Below the pieces are notes generated by a model. The model had not been told where the DNA came from. It did no database searches and saw only the letters and a list, made by a program, of their open reading frames with translations. 12,502 nucleotides of DNA, taken from the NCBI GenBank assembly GCA_013151705.1, contig JAADHT010000049.1, positions 1 to 12,502 on the forward strand, read 5' to 3'. This document shows, in pieces, positions 6,281 to 12,502 of this stretch (positions within the stretch are counted from its first letter, which is position 1; each line of letters opens with the position of its first letter). This DNA comes from Kiritimatiellota bacterium. Lineage in GTDB: Bacteria; Verrucomicrobiota; Lentisphaeria; Victivallales; JAADHT01. The position numbers were made by a program, and so were the translations under genes.

Positions 6281-8172
6281 AATTGGATAAAGAGACTGTA
6301 ATCGCTCTTATAATATGCATGGCGTTGTTGATGTCTTGGCCATCTATTCAGAACTATATCTGGCCGCCGCCACCACCTTCGAGGACTCCTCCTTCGGCGA
6401 AAATCGAGAAAGCCGAAGCGCCAAAGTCCACCGCGCGGAGCTCCAAACCCGTCGAGACGGGCCGGGCCAGTGGAAAACCGGCTGGCGACAAGAGTGTCGC
6501 CGGAGGCGGGGATATTCTAGAGCCGAAGTCGAAGTCCGATCCCGTTATAAATTCCGAGCTCACTCCGCGTCCGGTGGTCAATTCCGCGAACCTAGCGGCG
6601 AGTCCCTGCGTCGATTTGGAGAACGACTATATCCGAGCTACGATCAATCCGAATCTCGCCGCCGTAACCAAAGTCGTGCTGAAAAAATACAAAAACGCCG
6701 ACAAAAAGAGCCTGGTCTCCCTATTTTCCGATGACGCCGCGGCGTTGGCGCTTCTCCCTTCCGGAAATTCCTTTTGGAAACTGCTCTCCACCGAGCTTTC
6801 AACCGTGGATGACACCGGTGCGACAGTGGATGATGTCGGAGCGATCCGCTCGGTGTCTCTGAAACGGACCTTTGAGACATCTTCCGGCGGTAGTTTCGAG
6901 ATGGTTCAGACTTGGGCGATAAAGGATGAATACACGATAACGTCCAGAGTCGATATCCGCAACACCTCCGCGAAGCCTCTCGATTTGGGACGTCTTTTTG
7001 TTTCGACGGGAGGCATCCCGAACATCCATAGTCAATGCGGCGACAAGGTGCCTTTCAGGGAGAATCACGAGATCGACTTCTTCAATTTGGAAACTGAGAA
7101 GGTTGTGTCTATTTCCGCGGGCTCCAGTCCGGGGTTTTTCGCTATGATCACTGGCGCCGCGAAGAACGCGCCTAAAAAGCCGTTCCTGAAAAAGGAGGCT
7201 GGGCCCGCCAAATGGGTGGCTGTAACCAACAGGTATTTCGTGTCGCTTCTAGTTCCCGTCGAACCTTTCTCGCAAGGCGTTGTGGCCCAAGCCAGCGTGG
7301 CCGAGAGGAAGGATGGAGAGGAGTATATCGTCGCCAAGGGAAACGGGGTAGTGCGTCTTCCCGATCCGATCTCCCCCAATGCCGTTCGCTCGTTGTCGTT
7401 CGAATGTTTCGCGGGGCCGAAGAAAATGAGGCTTTTGGCCGTCGTCGATCCGGACGCCTCGAAAATAATGAGGCTCTATATAATGGGGATGGTGTTTTTG
7501 GAGCCGCTTTCCAGGTTGCTTCTCACCGCGCTGCTCTGGTTGAAGGCTTGGTGCGGAAGTTATGGATGGAGCATTGTTCTTTTGACGCTCATAGTCAAAA
7601 CGATCTTTTGGCCGGTAACGCACAAGGCGAACGTCTCGATGAGGAAGATGCAGAAAATCCAGCCGATGCTGAAAGAGATAAGAAAGGAGTTCAAGGACAA
7701 TCCGCAGAAAATGCACATGGAGATGATGAAACTCCAGAAGGAGCACAACGTCAGCCCATTGGGAGGTTGCCTTCCCATGCTCCTGCAGATGCCGGTTTTC
7801 CTGGCGTTGTACGCCACGTTGAGCGGAACCGTCGAACCTAGGCAGGCATCGTTTTTGTGGGCGGGTGATTTATCGTTGCCGGACACTATTTTCACGATTC
7901 CGGGTCTCGGACTGCCAATTCGCCCGTTGATGCTGATGATGACCGCTACTATGGTGTTGCAGCAGAAACTGACTCCGACCGCGGCTGATCCGGCGCAACA
8001 GAAGGTTATGATGTTCATGCCGTTGCTGATGCTGGTTATGCTTTACAGCCTGCCGTCGGGCCTCACATTGTATTGGACGGTCAGTCAGTTCATCAGCGTG
8101 GCTCAACTTGTGGTGAACAAGGAGCTGGAGAGAAGGGAGGAATTGAGGGAGGCCGCCGCGTCCTCCTCCTAA
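6277..8172 (+). CDS. yidC: Membrane protein insertase YidC/Oxa1
   Basis: YidC inserts and folds inner-membrane proteins, alone or with the Sec translocon. The 631-residue product has the Gram-negative layout: a first membrane helix at residues 6-24, a Pro-rich PPPPP stretch at 30-34 and a Pro/Ala/Lys/Ser-rich linker to about 110, a periplasmic beta domain to about 385, then the conserved insertase core. In the core are WSIVLLTLIVKTIFWPV, a cytoplasmic hairpin with MRKMQKIQPMLKEIRKEFK, GGCLPMLLQMPVFLALY, and the final helices MMFMPLLMLVMLYSLPSGLTLYW. The helix position held by the functionally important arginine of E. coli YidC (Arg366) is Lys441 here; lysine also occurs in other lineages as far as I recall. 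AAGGA at 6263-6267 lies nine bases before the ATG, which overlaps the yidD stop by four bases. A 210-base spacer precedes jag. Confidence 0.97.
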   Translation: MKLDKETVIALIICMALLMSWPSIQNYIWPPPPPSRTPPSAKIEKAEAPKSTARSSKPVETGRASGKPAGDKSVAGGGDILEPKSKSDPVINSELTPRPVVNSANLAASPCVDLENDYIRATINPNLAAVTKVVLKKYKNADKKSLVSLFSDDAAALALLPSGNSFWKLLSTELSTVDDTGATVDDVGAIRSVSLKRTFETSSGGSFEMVQTWAIKDEYTITSRVDIRNTSAKPLDLGRLFVSTGGIPNIHSQCGDKVPFRENHEIDFFNLETEKVVSISAGSSPGFFAMITGAAKNAPKKPFLKKEAGPAKWVAVTNRYFVSLLVPVEPFSQGVVAQASVAERKDGEEYIVAKGNGVVRLPDPISPNAVRSLSFECFAGPKKMRLLAVVDPDASKIMRLYIMGMVFLEPLSRLLLTALLWLKAWCGSYGWSIVLLTLIVKTIFWPVTHKANVSMRKMQKIQPMLKEIRKEFKDNPQKMHMEMMKLQKEHNVSPLGGCLPMLLQMPVFLALYATLSGTVEPRQASFLWAGDLSLPDTIFTIPGLGLPIRPLMLMMTATMVLQQKLTPTAADPAQQKVMMFMPLLMLVMLYSLPSGLTLYWTVSQFISVAQLVVNKELERREELREAAASSS

Positions 8173-8202
8173 AGACGGAGAAACGTTTTCGGCGGTGAAA
8201 TT

Positions 8203-8319
8203 ATGAAAGTTCGAAGCCGCCTGAAAAGGGTTCGGATGATTTTTCCGGGCGAAACGCGTTATCGGATTCGACCGCGTGTCGGGTGTTCAATTCGCCGTGG
8301 ACAAAAAGGTCGAAATTAA
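8203..8319 (+). CDS. Possible small basic protein between yidC and jag
   Basis: This 38-codon ORF starts at ATG 8203 with GGTGA at 8194-8198, four bases upstream, and ends TAA at 8317-8319. The product begins MKVRSRLKRVR and ends IRRGQKGRN; about a third of the residues are Arg or Lys. The first and last few residues recall ribosomal protein L36, but the zinc-binding cysteines of L36 are absent, so I do not call it rpmJ. It lies wholly in the yidC-jag spacer on the coding strand. It could equally be a chance ORF in an untranslated spacer. Confidence 0.22.
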   Translation: MKVRSRLKRVRMIFPGETRYRIRPRVGCSIRRGQKGRN

Positions 8320-8325
8320 AAATTC

Positions 8326-8349
8326 TCTTGGATTCCCGCGAATCCAGGA
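8326..8349 (+). promoter_or_regulatory. Hairpin upstream of jag
   Basis: TGGATTC at 8329-8335 pairs perfectly with GAATCCA at 8340-8346 around the loop CCGC, and the stem extends three more pairs, one of them a G-T wobble. It is 33 bases before the jag start and has no T-run after it, so it is not a typical terminator. It could be a processing or stability element in the yidC-jag transcript. The same 11 bases GGATTCCCGCG occur again upstream of miaA. Confidence 0.45.
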
Positions 8350-8382
8350 ATATGTCAGACTTGGTACAACTAGGAGAGAAAA

Positions 8383-8949
8383 ATGGAAGAGACACTCGAA
8401 AAGGCCCCAAAAGTGCTGGGAACAATGTTGGACTACTTGGGACTCGACGCCAGCGTGAAGTCGGAGGAGCGCAACGGAAACGTCCACTTGACCGTTTTTT
8501 CGGAGGAGGCGGGACGCATAATCGGAAGAAAGGGACAGTCGCTTCAAAGCCTTCAACTGCTTTTGAACCGGATCATTTCCAAAGGAAAGGTTAAATCGCC
8601 AAGATTGTTCATCGATGTAGATGGTTATAGGAAACCGGAGCGCGGTGTATATGAGGAAGATCGCTGTTCAGGAGACAGGGAGCGTCGTGGCGAGCGGAAA
8701 GAGCGTCGCGGTGATGACGCCCGCGAGGATCCGGAGGCCAGGGAGGCGCGGATTCGGCAACAGGCCTTGGATACCGCCAAAGAGGTGAAACGGTGGGGTG
8801 AACCCGCCACTTTGTCTCCTATGAGCGGTCGTGACAGGCGTTTCGTCCACCTGGCCTTGGAGGACGACCCCGAGATAGCGACTGAAAGCGCCACTCCATC
8901 CGATGGCGACGAGCGCTACAAAAGTATCGTTATCTCTTTGAAAAAGTGA
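8383..8949 (+). CDS. jag: KH and R3H domain RNA-binding protein (Jag/KhpB)
   Basis: Jag/KhpB proteins bind RNA in the cytoplasm and are normally encoded beside yidC. Residues 1-85 form the KH domain, with the GRKG loop at 48-51 in GRIIGRKGQSLQSLQLLLNRI's core. The R3H domain is at about 120-188, with the RxxxH motif Arg152-His156 in GRDRRFVHLAL. The two domains are separated by an unusual charged, Arg/Glu/Asp-rich stretch at about 86-120 (DRERRGERKERRGDD), longer than the short link I expect in the family. The separate Jag_N domain of Firmicutes proteins is absent. The start is firm: AGGAGA at 8372-8377 precedes ATG 8383 by five bases. A strong terminator 22 bases after the stop ends the cluster. 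Confidence 0.9.
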   Translation: MEETLEKAPKVLGTMLDYLGLDASVKSEERNGNVHLTVFSEEAGRIIGRKGQSLQSLQLLLNRIISKGKVKSPRLFIDVDGYRKPERGVYEEDRCSGDRERRGERKERRGDDAREDPEAREARIRQQALDTAKEVKRWGEPATLSPMSGRDRRFVHLALEDDPEIATESATPSDGDERYKSIVISLKK

Positions 8950-8971
8950 TATAGTTTAGATTTGTTGAATC

Positions 8972-9010
8972 AAACGTCCAGCGCGCATGAGTCGTGTTGG
9001 ACGTTTTTTT
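8972..9010 (+). terminator. Intrinsic terminator after jag
   Basis: Bases 8972-8984 pair with 8994-9006 in a 13-bp stem (two G-T wobbles) with a 9-base loop, and the right arm merges into seven T at 9004-9010. It lies 22 bases after jag on the plus strand and separates the rpmH-jag cluster from the convergent lepA. Confidence 0.88.
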
Positions 9011-9093
9011 GTGGAGACACGGACGACAATGGACATAACGGACGCGGGGGGATGAAGCCGCCCGCGAGGCGATAGCTCTTTTGTCGCTGTCCG

Positions 9094-10893
9094 CTACGAT
9101 TTGAGCACGGCCACGAAAGCTTCCTGCGGAATATTAACCTGCCCAATCTGCTTCATCCGTTTTTTTCCGGCTTTCTGTTTTTCCAGGAGTTTTCGCTTTC
9201 TCGTTATGTCGCCTCCATAGCATTTAGCGAGCACGTTTTTCCGCAATTGGCGAATGGTCTCCCGCGCGACTATTTTACCCCCGACCGCCGCTTGAATGGC
9301 GATTTGGAACATTTGCTGCGGAACAACTTCCTTCAATTTTTTGGCAATGCGTTTGCCATGCGCCGCCGCGTTGTCGATATGGACAATGGAGGAGAACGCG
9401 TCGACCGGTTCCCCATTCACGAGCATATCAAGTTTGACGAGCTTGTCCGGTTTGTACCCGGCGATTTCGTAATCCATACTCCCGTAGCCGCGGGTTATCG
9501 ACTTCAATTTGTCGTGGAAATCAATCAGTATCTCGTGCATCGGCATTTCGGCGGTTATTATGACATGCCCGGCGTCCACGGAGTCGGTGTGCGTGCATAG
9601 ACCGCGTTTCGTCATGACCAGGTTCATCAAATCGCCGATATAATCGTTCGGCAGCATTATTCTGGCTTTGATGATCGGCTCCTCTATCCTTTCTATCACC
9701 GACGGGTCGGGTAGGTGCACCGGGTTGTCCACTTCCACCATTTCACCGTTTTTGAAATAGATATGATAGACCACGCTGGGATAGGTGGCGATGATGTCCA
9801 TATCGTACTCACGGCGCAACCTCTCCTGGATTATCTCCATATGGAGCAGACCGAGAAAACCGCATCTGAATCCAAATCCCAAAGCCGCTGAAGTCTCCGC
9901 TTGGTATATGAACGCGGCATCGTTCAGTTGCAGTTTCGCCATACTCGTTTTGAGTTGCTCGTAGTCCGCCGTGTCAATCGGATATATGCCGCTGAAAACC
10001 ATCGGAGTGGCCTCGCGGAAGCCGGGCAGGGGAGTCGAGACGGGTTTGGAGGCATCTGTTATGGTGTCTCCCATTTTCGTGTCGCTTGGAGATTTGATAT
10101 TGGGAATGACGTATCCTACGGAGCCCGCGGCGAGCTCGTCGAGTGGGCTCATATTCGGACTGAAGCAACCGACCTCTTTGATATCGCTCTCAAGACCGTT
10201 GCTCATAAACTTTATTTTCATGCCGCGTTTCAATGATCCGTTGAATATTCTGACATAGGCGACGACTCCTCTGAACGCGTCGTACGCGCAGTCGAAAACT
10301 AGCGCCGCCGTACCAGTTTCTCCGTCGATGTGTTTCGGAGGCGGGATTCTTTCCACGATGGAGTCAAGCAATTCCGCCACGCCCGAGCCGTCTTTGGCGC
10401 TGATGAACATCGCCTCCTCGCGGGGAATCGCCAATATCTCCTCCAACTGTTCGAGACACAAATTCAAGTTGGCGGCCGGCAGATCGATTTTGTTTATCAA
10501 CGGAATTATCTCCAGGTTTTGCCTTATCGCCAGTTGGACGTTCGCCACTGTTTGCGCCTGGACGCCCTGGGTGGCGTCTATCAGCAGCAACGCGCCGTCG
10601 CAGGCGGCGAGAGATCTACTCACCTCGTAGGAGAAATCGACGTGTCCGGGTGTGTCTATCAGATTGAATTCGTATTCAGTCCCATTGGAGGTTTTGTGCG
10701 CCATGCGCACCGGATGGGATTTGATTGTTATACCGCGTTCGCGTTCCAAATCCATGTCGTCGAGCAACTGTTCCTGCGCATCGCGTTTTTCAACTGTGTG
10801 GGTCAGTTCCATCATGCGGTCGGCCAAGGTGGATTTGCCATGGTCTATATGCGCTATGATCGAGAAGTTTCGTATGTTGTCGAATTCGTTCAT
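9094..10893 (-). CDS. lepA: Elongation factor 4 (LepA), ribosome-associated GTPase
   Basis: LepA is a translational GTPase that binds the ribosome and affects elongation and initiation under stress. The 599-residue length is typical. The GTPase motifs are all present: AHIDHGKST at 14-22, RGIT at 53-56, DTPGH at 80-84, NKID at 134-137 and SAK at 165-167. The EF-G-like domains and the LepA-specific C-terminal region follow, ending with GGDITRKRKLLEKQKAGKKR and QVNIPQEAFVAVLKS. The start at 10893 fits the family N-terminus; the upstream GGAAAAG/GAAAG is only a weak ribosome binding site. It lies 49 bases downstream of lpxC on the same strand and is probably cotranscribed with it. I see no clear intrinsic terminator on its strand before 8950; a GC-rich hairpin at 9044-9065 has no T-run. 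Confidence 0.97.
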   Translation of the reverse strand: MNEFDNIRNFSIIAHIDHGKSTLADRMMELTHTVEKRDAQEQLLDDMDLERERGITIKSHPVRMAHKTSNGTEYEFNLIDTPGHVDFSYEVSRSLAACDGALLLIDATQGVQAQTVANVQLAIRQNLEIIPLINKIDLPAANLNLCLEQLEEILAIPREEAMFISAKDGSGVAELLDSIVERIPPPKHIDGETGTAALVFDCAYDAFRGVVAYVRIFNGSLKRGMKIKFMSNGLESDIKEVGCFSPNMSPLDELAAGSVGYVIPNIKSPSDTKMGDTITDASKPVSTPLPGFREATPMVFSGIYPIDTADYEQLKTSMAKLQLNDAAFIYQAETSAALGFGFRCGFLGLLHMEIIQERLRREYDMDIIATYPSVVYHIYFKNGEMVEVDNPVHLPDPSVIERIEEPIIKARIMLPNDYIGDLMNLVMTKRGLCTHTDSVDAGHVIITAEMPMHEILIDFHDKLKSITRGYGSMDYEIAGYKPDKLVKLDMLVNGEPVDAFSSIVHIDNAAAHGKRIAKKLKEVVPQQMFQIAIQAAVGGKIVARETIRQLRKNVLAKCYGGDITRKRKLLEKQKAGKKRMKQIGQVNIPQEAFVAVLKS

Positions 10894-10942
10894 AAACTTT
10901 CTTTTCCAGTGGGTGAAGTTGCGGTTGGATTTTTGGTGGGGG

Positions 10943-11788
10943 TTATGATATCGACTCCAAAGCCTTTTTCGCGAGCATCACATTCGTCGAATGGCCGGGC
11001 TTGACGGTTATAACATGGGCTTTCAGCCTTTTGCCGATAAGCGAAAGGTCTCCGATCACATCCAGCACCTTGTGTCTGACGAGCTCGTCCGGAAAGCGAA
11101 GCCCCTCTTTGCTGATGATCGCGCCGTCGTTGATCACGATGGCGTTGTCGAGACTTCCGCCTTTGACCAGTCCCATAGCTATAAGTTGTTCGAGGTCCCT
11201 GTAGTCGCACAGCGTTCTGGCGGGGGCGATGTTCTCGGCGAATTCCTCTTCGGTTATGGTTCCCGCGTAGAGCTGGGTACCCAGCGGAGTGCCTTTGAAA
11301 TCAACCATGCAGGTTATCTTGAATTCGTCGCAGGGCAGGAGTACGGACGTGGCGTAGTCCTCCTCGATGTATATCGGTTTCGATGGCGAGAAGTATTCGG
11401 CTTCGGAATCGAGTTCCACCGTGCCGGCTTCGAGAATCATCTCCGAGTATGGGAGCGCGCTTCCATCGCCGATCGGAGGTTCGGGACCATCCATGTCCAC
11501 GATGGCGTTGTCTATTGAATTAGCGGTCAGCGTCGCCATGACATGCTCCACCGTCGAGACCGCGGCTCCTGATCGCGAGGCTATGGTCGTTCCGCGTCTG
11601 ACATCCACGACGTTCTCAGCCGAGGCTTTAACCGTCGGCGCGCCATCGAGATCGACGCGCTTGAAAATTATCCCGGTGTCAACCGGGGCCGGATTTATCG
11701 CGAGATGCGCCCGCACTCCCATGTGAAGAGCGATGCCGGAATATGACATCGTTTTTTTTATCGTGCGTTGTTTGCTTGTGGTGCTCAT
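10943..11788 (-). CDS. lpxC: UDP-3-O-acyl-N-acetylglucosamine deacetylase
   Basis: LpxC is the zinc deacetylase that makes the first committed step of lipid A synthesis in the cytoplasm. The N-terminus KQRTIKKTMSYSGIALHMG matches the family start. Catalytic Glu81 and zinc ligand His82 are in STVEHVMATL, the other ligands His239 and Asp243 are in VRHKVLDVIGD, and His266 is in KPGHSTN. All expected catalytic residues are present. The length of 281 is near the usual 300, and there is no fused FabZ domain as seen in some Bacteroidetes. No Shine-Dalgarno site precedes the start at 11788, and an internal Met14 has none either; family alignment favours the longer form. It leads the lpxC-lepA pair and is divergent from miaA. 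Confidence 0.96.
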   Translation of the reverse strand: MSTTSKQRTIKKTMSYSGIALHMGVRAHLAINPAPVDTGIIFKRVDLDGAPTVKASAENVVDVRRGTTIASRSGAAVSTVEHVMATLTANSIDNAIVDMDGPEPPIGDGSALPYSEMILEAGTVELDSEAEYFSPSKPIYIEEDYATSVLLPCDEFKITCMVDFKGTPLGTQLYAGTITEEEFAENIAPARTLCDYRDLEQLIAMGLVKGGSLDNAIVINDGAIISKEGLRFPDELVRHKVLDVIGDLSLIGKRLKAHVITVKPGHSTNVMLAKKALESIS

Positions 11789-11796
11789 AAAATTTT

Positions 11797-11904
11797 TCAG
11801 TGTGTTGTTATTCTTTCCAAATCCGATTTCAATTCATCGTTTTTAAATGATTCCTCAGTTAAATCATTCTTTTTAGATTGTGGGAACTCTATTTCCAACA
11901 ACAT
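11797..11904 (-). CDS. Possible short ORF just upstream of lpxC
   Basis: A 35-codon minus-strand ORF begins MLLEIEFPQSKKNDLTEES and ends DLERITTH, with its stop eight bases before the lpxC start. The frame is open further upstream back to stacked stops (TGA TAG) at about 11926-11931. The mix of acidic, basic and hydrophobic residues looks protein-like, but the region is AT-rich and such mixes arise by chance. It may be a small protein, the tail of a decayed gene or nothing. Confidence 0.2.
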   Translation of the reverse strand: MLLEIEFPQSKKNDLTEESFKNDELKSDLERITTH

Positions 11905-11928
11905 GTGTCTAATCAGAACATATGTCTA

Positions 11929-12012
11929 TCAGTTCAAAATGCGACTTCGACATTTTGAAGGTCCTTTTTTATTCGCTGAAATTATCGACGCTATGTCATT
12001 TTTAGTAATCAT
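11929..12012 (-). CDS. Possible 27-residue leader ORF upstream of lpxC
   Basis: ATG at 12012 is preceded on the minus strand by GGAG at 12023-12020, with seven bases between, a good ribosome binding site. The ORF begins MITKNDIASIISANKKGPSK and stops at TGA, directly followed by TAG. The same frame continues beyond the two stops into the 35-codon ORF next to lpxC, so a single decayed gene with in-frame stops is one possibility and a leader peptide is another. TGA is a normal stop in the other genes here, so recoding is unlikely. Confidence 0.22.
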   Translation of the reverse strand: MITKNDIASIISANKKGPSKCRSRILN

Positions 12013-12092
12013 TCGCGTTCTCCACGTAAAGGATCGTCGTTTACCGAGGATCGTGCAACATCGGTGATATCCTCGCCGCGGCTGCCCACTCT

Positions 12093-12122
12093 TTGGACTC
12101 TCCGATAGCGAGACGTATACAT
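12093..12122 (+). promoter_or_regulatory. Possible promoter for miaA
   Basis: TTGGAC at 12093-12098 and TATACAT at 12116-12122 are 17 bases apart, placing a start near 12129. The -35 box is poor and the -10 box fair. It is supported mainly by position, upstream of the hairpin and small ORF in the miaA leader. Confidence 0.3.
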
Positions 12123-12147
12123 TTCCACAAGAAACGTCAAATACAAG

Positions 12148-12169
12148 CTGAATCCATTCGTGGATTCAG
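12148..12169 (+). promoter_or_regulatory. Perfect hairpin with TTCG loop in miaA leader
   Basis: Bases 12148-12156 (CTGAATCCA) pair perfectly with 12161-12169 (TGGATTCAG) around a TTCG tetraloop, giving a 9-bp stem. No T-run follows, so it is not an intrinsic terminator. Its stem shares the seven bases TGGATTC/GAATCCA with the hairpin upstream of jag, in the opposite order. As DNA it is also an inverted repeat that a dimeric protein could bind. Confidence 0.5.
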
Positions 12170-12237
12170 GTATTTCGAGAAATGAGCGGCGGAGTGTTGA
12201 TGTCGGATTCCCGCGGGTGTTGCAAGGAGGGAATATT

Positions 12238-12285
12238 GTGGTAGATTCTTTCGCGTCGAAGATTGAACGTTTGCCATTGGGGTGA
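12238..12285 (+). CDS. Possible 15-codon leader peptide upstream of miaA
   Basis: AAGGAGG at 12224-12230, a perfect Shine-Dalgarno match, lies seven bases before GTG 12238. The ORF encodes a 15-residue peptide (MVDSFASKIERLPLG if GTG gives Met) and its TGA at 12283-12285 overlaps the miaA ribosome binding site GAGGA at 12284-12288. This geometry would let translation of the small ORF affect miaA initiation. The peptide shows no run of a single amino acid that would suggest attenuation. It is not in the miaA frame, so it is not an N-terminal extension. Confidence 0.35.
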   Translation: MVDSFASKIERLPLG

Positions 12286-12296
12286 GGAAAATAGAG

Positions 12297-12502
12297 ATGT
12301 CTAAAGCGATAATAGTCACGGGACCCACGGCGACCGGGAAGACCCGTTTGGCGGTGGAGCTTGCACGCGGGTTCCGCGGCGAGATAATTAGTGCCGACTC
12401 GCGTCAGGTGTACCGCGGGATGGACATCGGCACCGGCAAAGACATCACCGAATACGGTTGCGGAGAGGCCGCCGTGCCGTTTCACCTCATTGACATCGCG
12501 TC
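12297..12502 (+). CDS. miaA: tRNA dimethylallyltransferase MiaA, 3' end cut by window
   Basis: MiaA transfers a dimethylallyl group to A37 of tRNAs that read codons starting with U. Only the first 68 codons are inside the window. They show the P-loop GPTATGKT at residues 9-16 and the family signature EIISADSRQVYRGMDIGTGK at 29-48, followed by PFHLIDI. The form GTGKD where proteobacterial proteins have GTAKP is, as I recall, seen in Bacteroidetes and PVC-type lineages. GAGGA at 12284-12288 precedes the ATG at 12297 by eight bases. It is divergent from lpxC, with a long leader holding a hairpin and a 15-codon ORF. Confidence 0.93.
   Translation, partial: MSKAIIVTGPTATGKTRLAVELARGFRGEIISADSRQVYRGMDIGTGKDITEYGCGEAAVPFHLIDIA

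Noticed and set aside
9044..9065. GC-rich hairpin between jag and lepA as a lepA terminator
   Set aside because: The stem has one mismatch and no T-run on either strand, so I would not call it an intrinsic terminator.
11926..11931. Recoding of TGA/TAG to join the two minus-strand ORFs before lpxC
   Set aside because: Several confident genes here end with TGA (M16 gene, pepF, rpmH, rnpA, yidD), and two adjacent stops make readthrough improbable.
11768..12067. 99-codon plus-strand ORF in the lpxC-miaA spacer
   Set aside because: It starts inside lpxC on the opposite strand, has no ribosome binding site, and reads as random AT-rich translation.
1..12502. Defence system, prophage, insertion sequence or CRISPR array
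   Set aside because: No transposase, integrase, repeat-spacer pattern or known defence domain was seen on either strand.

Overview
The window is ordinary Gram-negative chromosome, with housekeeping genes and several leader or intergenic stretches that carry more structure than usual. An outer membrane is implied by lpxC (lipid A synthesis) and by a YidC with a large periplasmic domain after its first membrane helix. The coding sequence is moderately GC-rich, with TTG and GTG starts and usually clear Shine-Dalgarno sites. The MiaA start (motif MDIGTGKD) and the stand-alone LpxC would suit the PVC or Bacteroidetes-like side of the tree. That placement is a weak guess from recollection of the families.

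Layout, plus strand, 1-4580: a two-domain M16 zinc peptidase whose frame runs off the left edge, then a 184-base gap holding a tRNA-like 14-mer and a short tandem repeat, then an oligoendopeptidase F-type M3 peptidase. 4581-5422 has no intact recognised gene. It holds a palindrome shaped like a LacI/PurR-family operator, the decayed middle of a LacI-family regulator with at least one frameshift, a doubtful hydrophobic small ORF, and the probable rpmH promoter and leader.

5423-8949 is the classic rpmH-rnpA-yidD-yidC-jag cluster: ribosomal protein L34, the RNase P protein, two membrane-insertion proteins and a KH-R3H RNA-binding protein. rnpA/yidD and yidD/yidC each overlap by four bases, which suggests translational coupling. 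The cluster often lies near dnaA and oriC, but I see no origin here. A strong intrinsic terminator follows jag, and lepA converges on it from the other side.

9094-11788, minus strand: lpxC followed 49 bases later by lepA, probably one transcript. 11789-12296 is a 508-base divergent spacer. Its AT-rich half next to lpxC has short minus-strand ORFs, one with a good ribosome binding site. The half next to miaA has a possible promoter, a perfect 9-bp hairpin with a TTCG loop, and a 15-codon ORF with an ideal ribosome binding site that ends in the miaA ribosome binding site. miaA itself is cut by the right edge.

I found no CRISPR array, intact RNA gene, insertion sequence, prophage or defence system. 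The parts most worth following up are the regulator relic with its operator-like palindrome, the miaA leader, and the small ORFs in the spacers.
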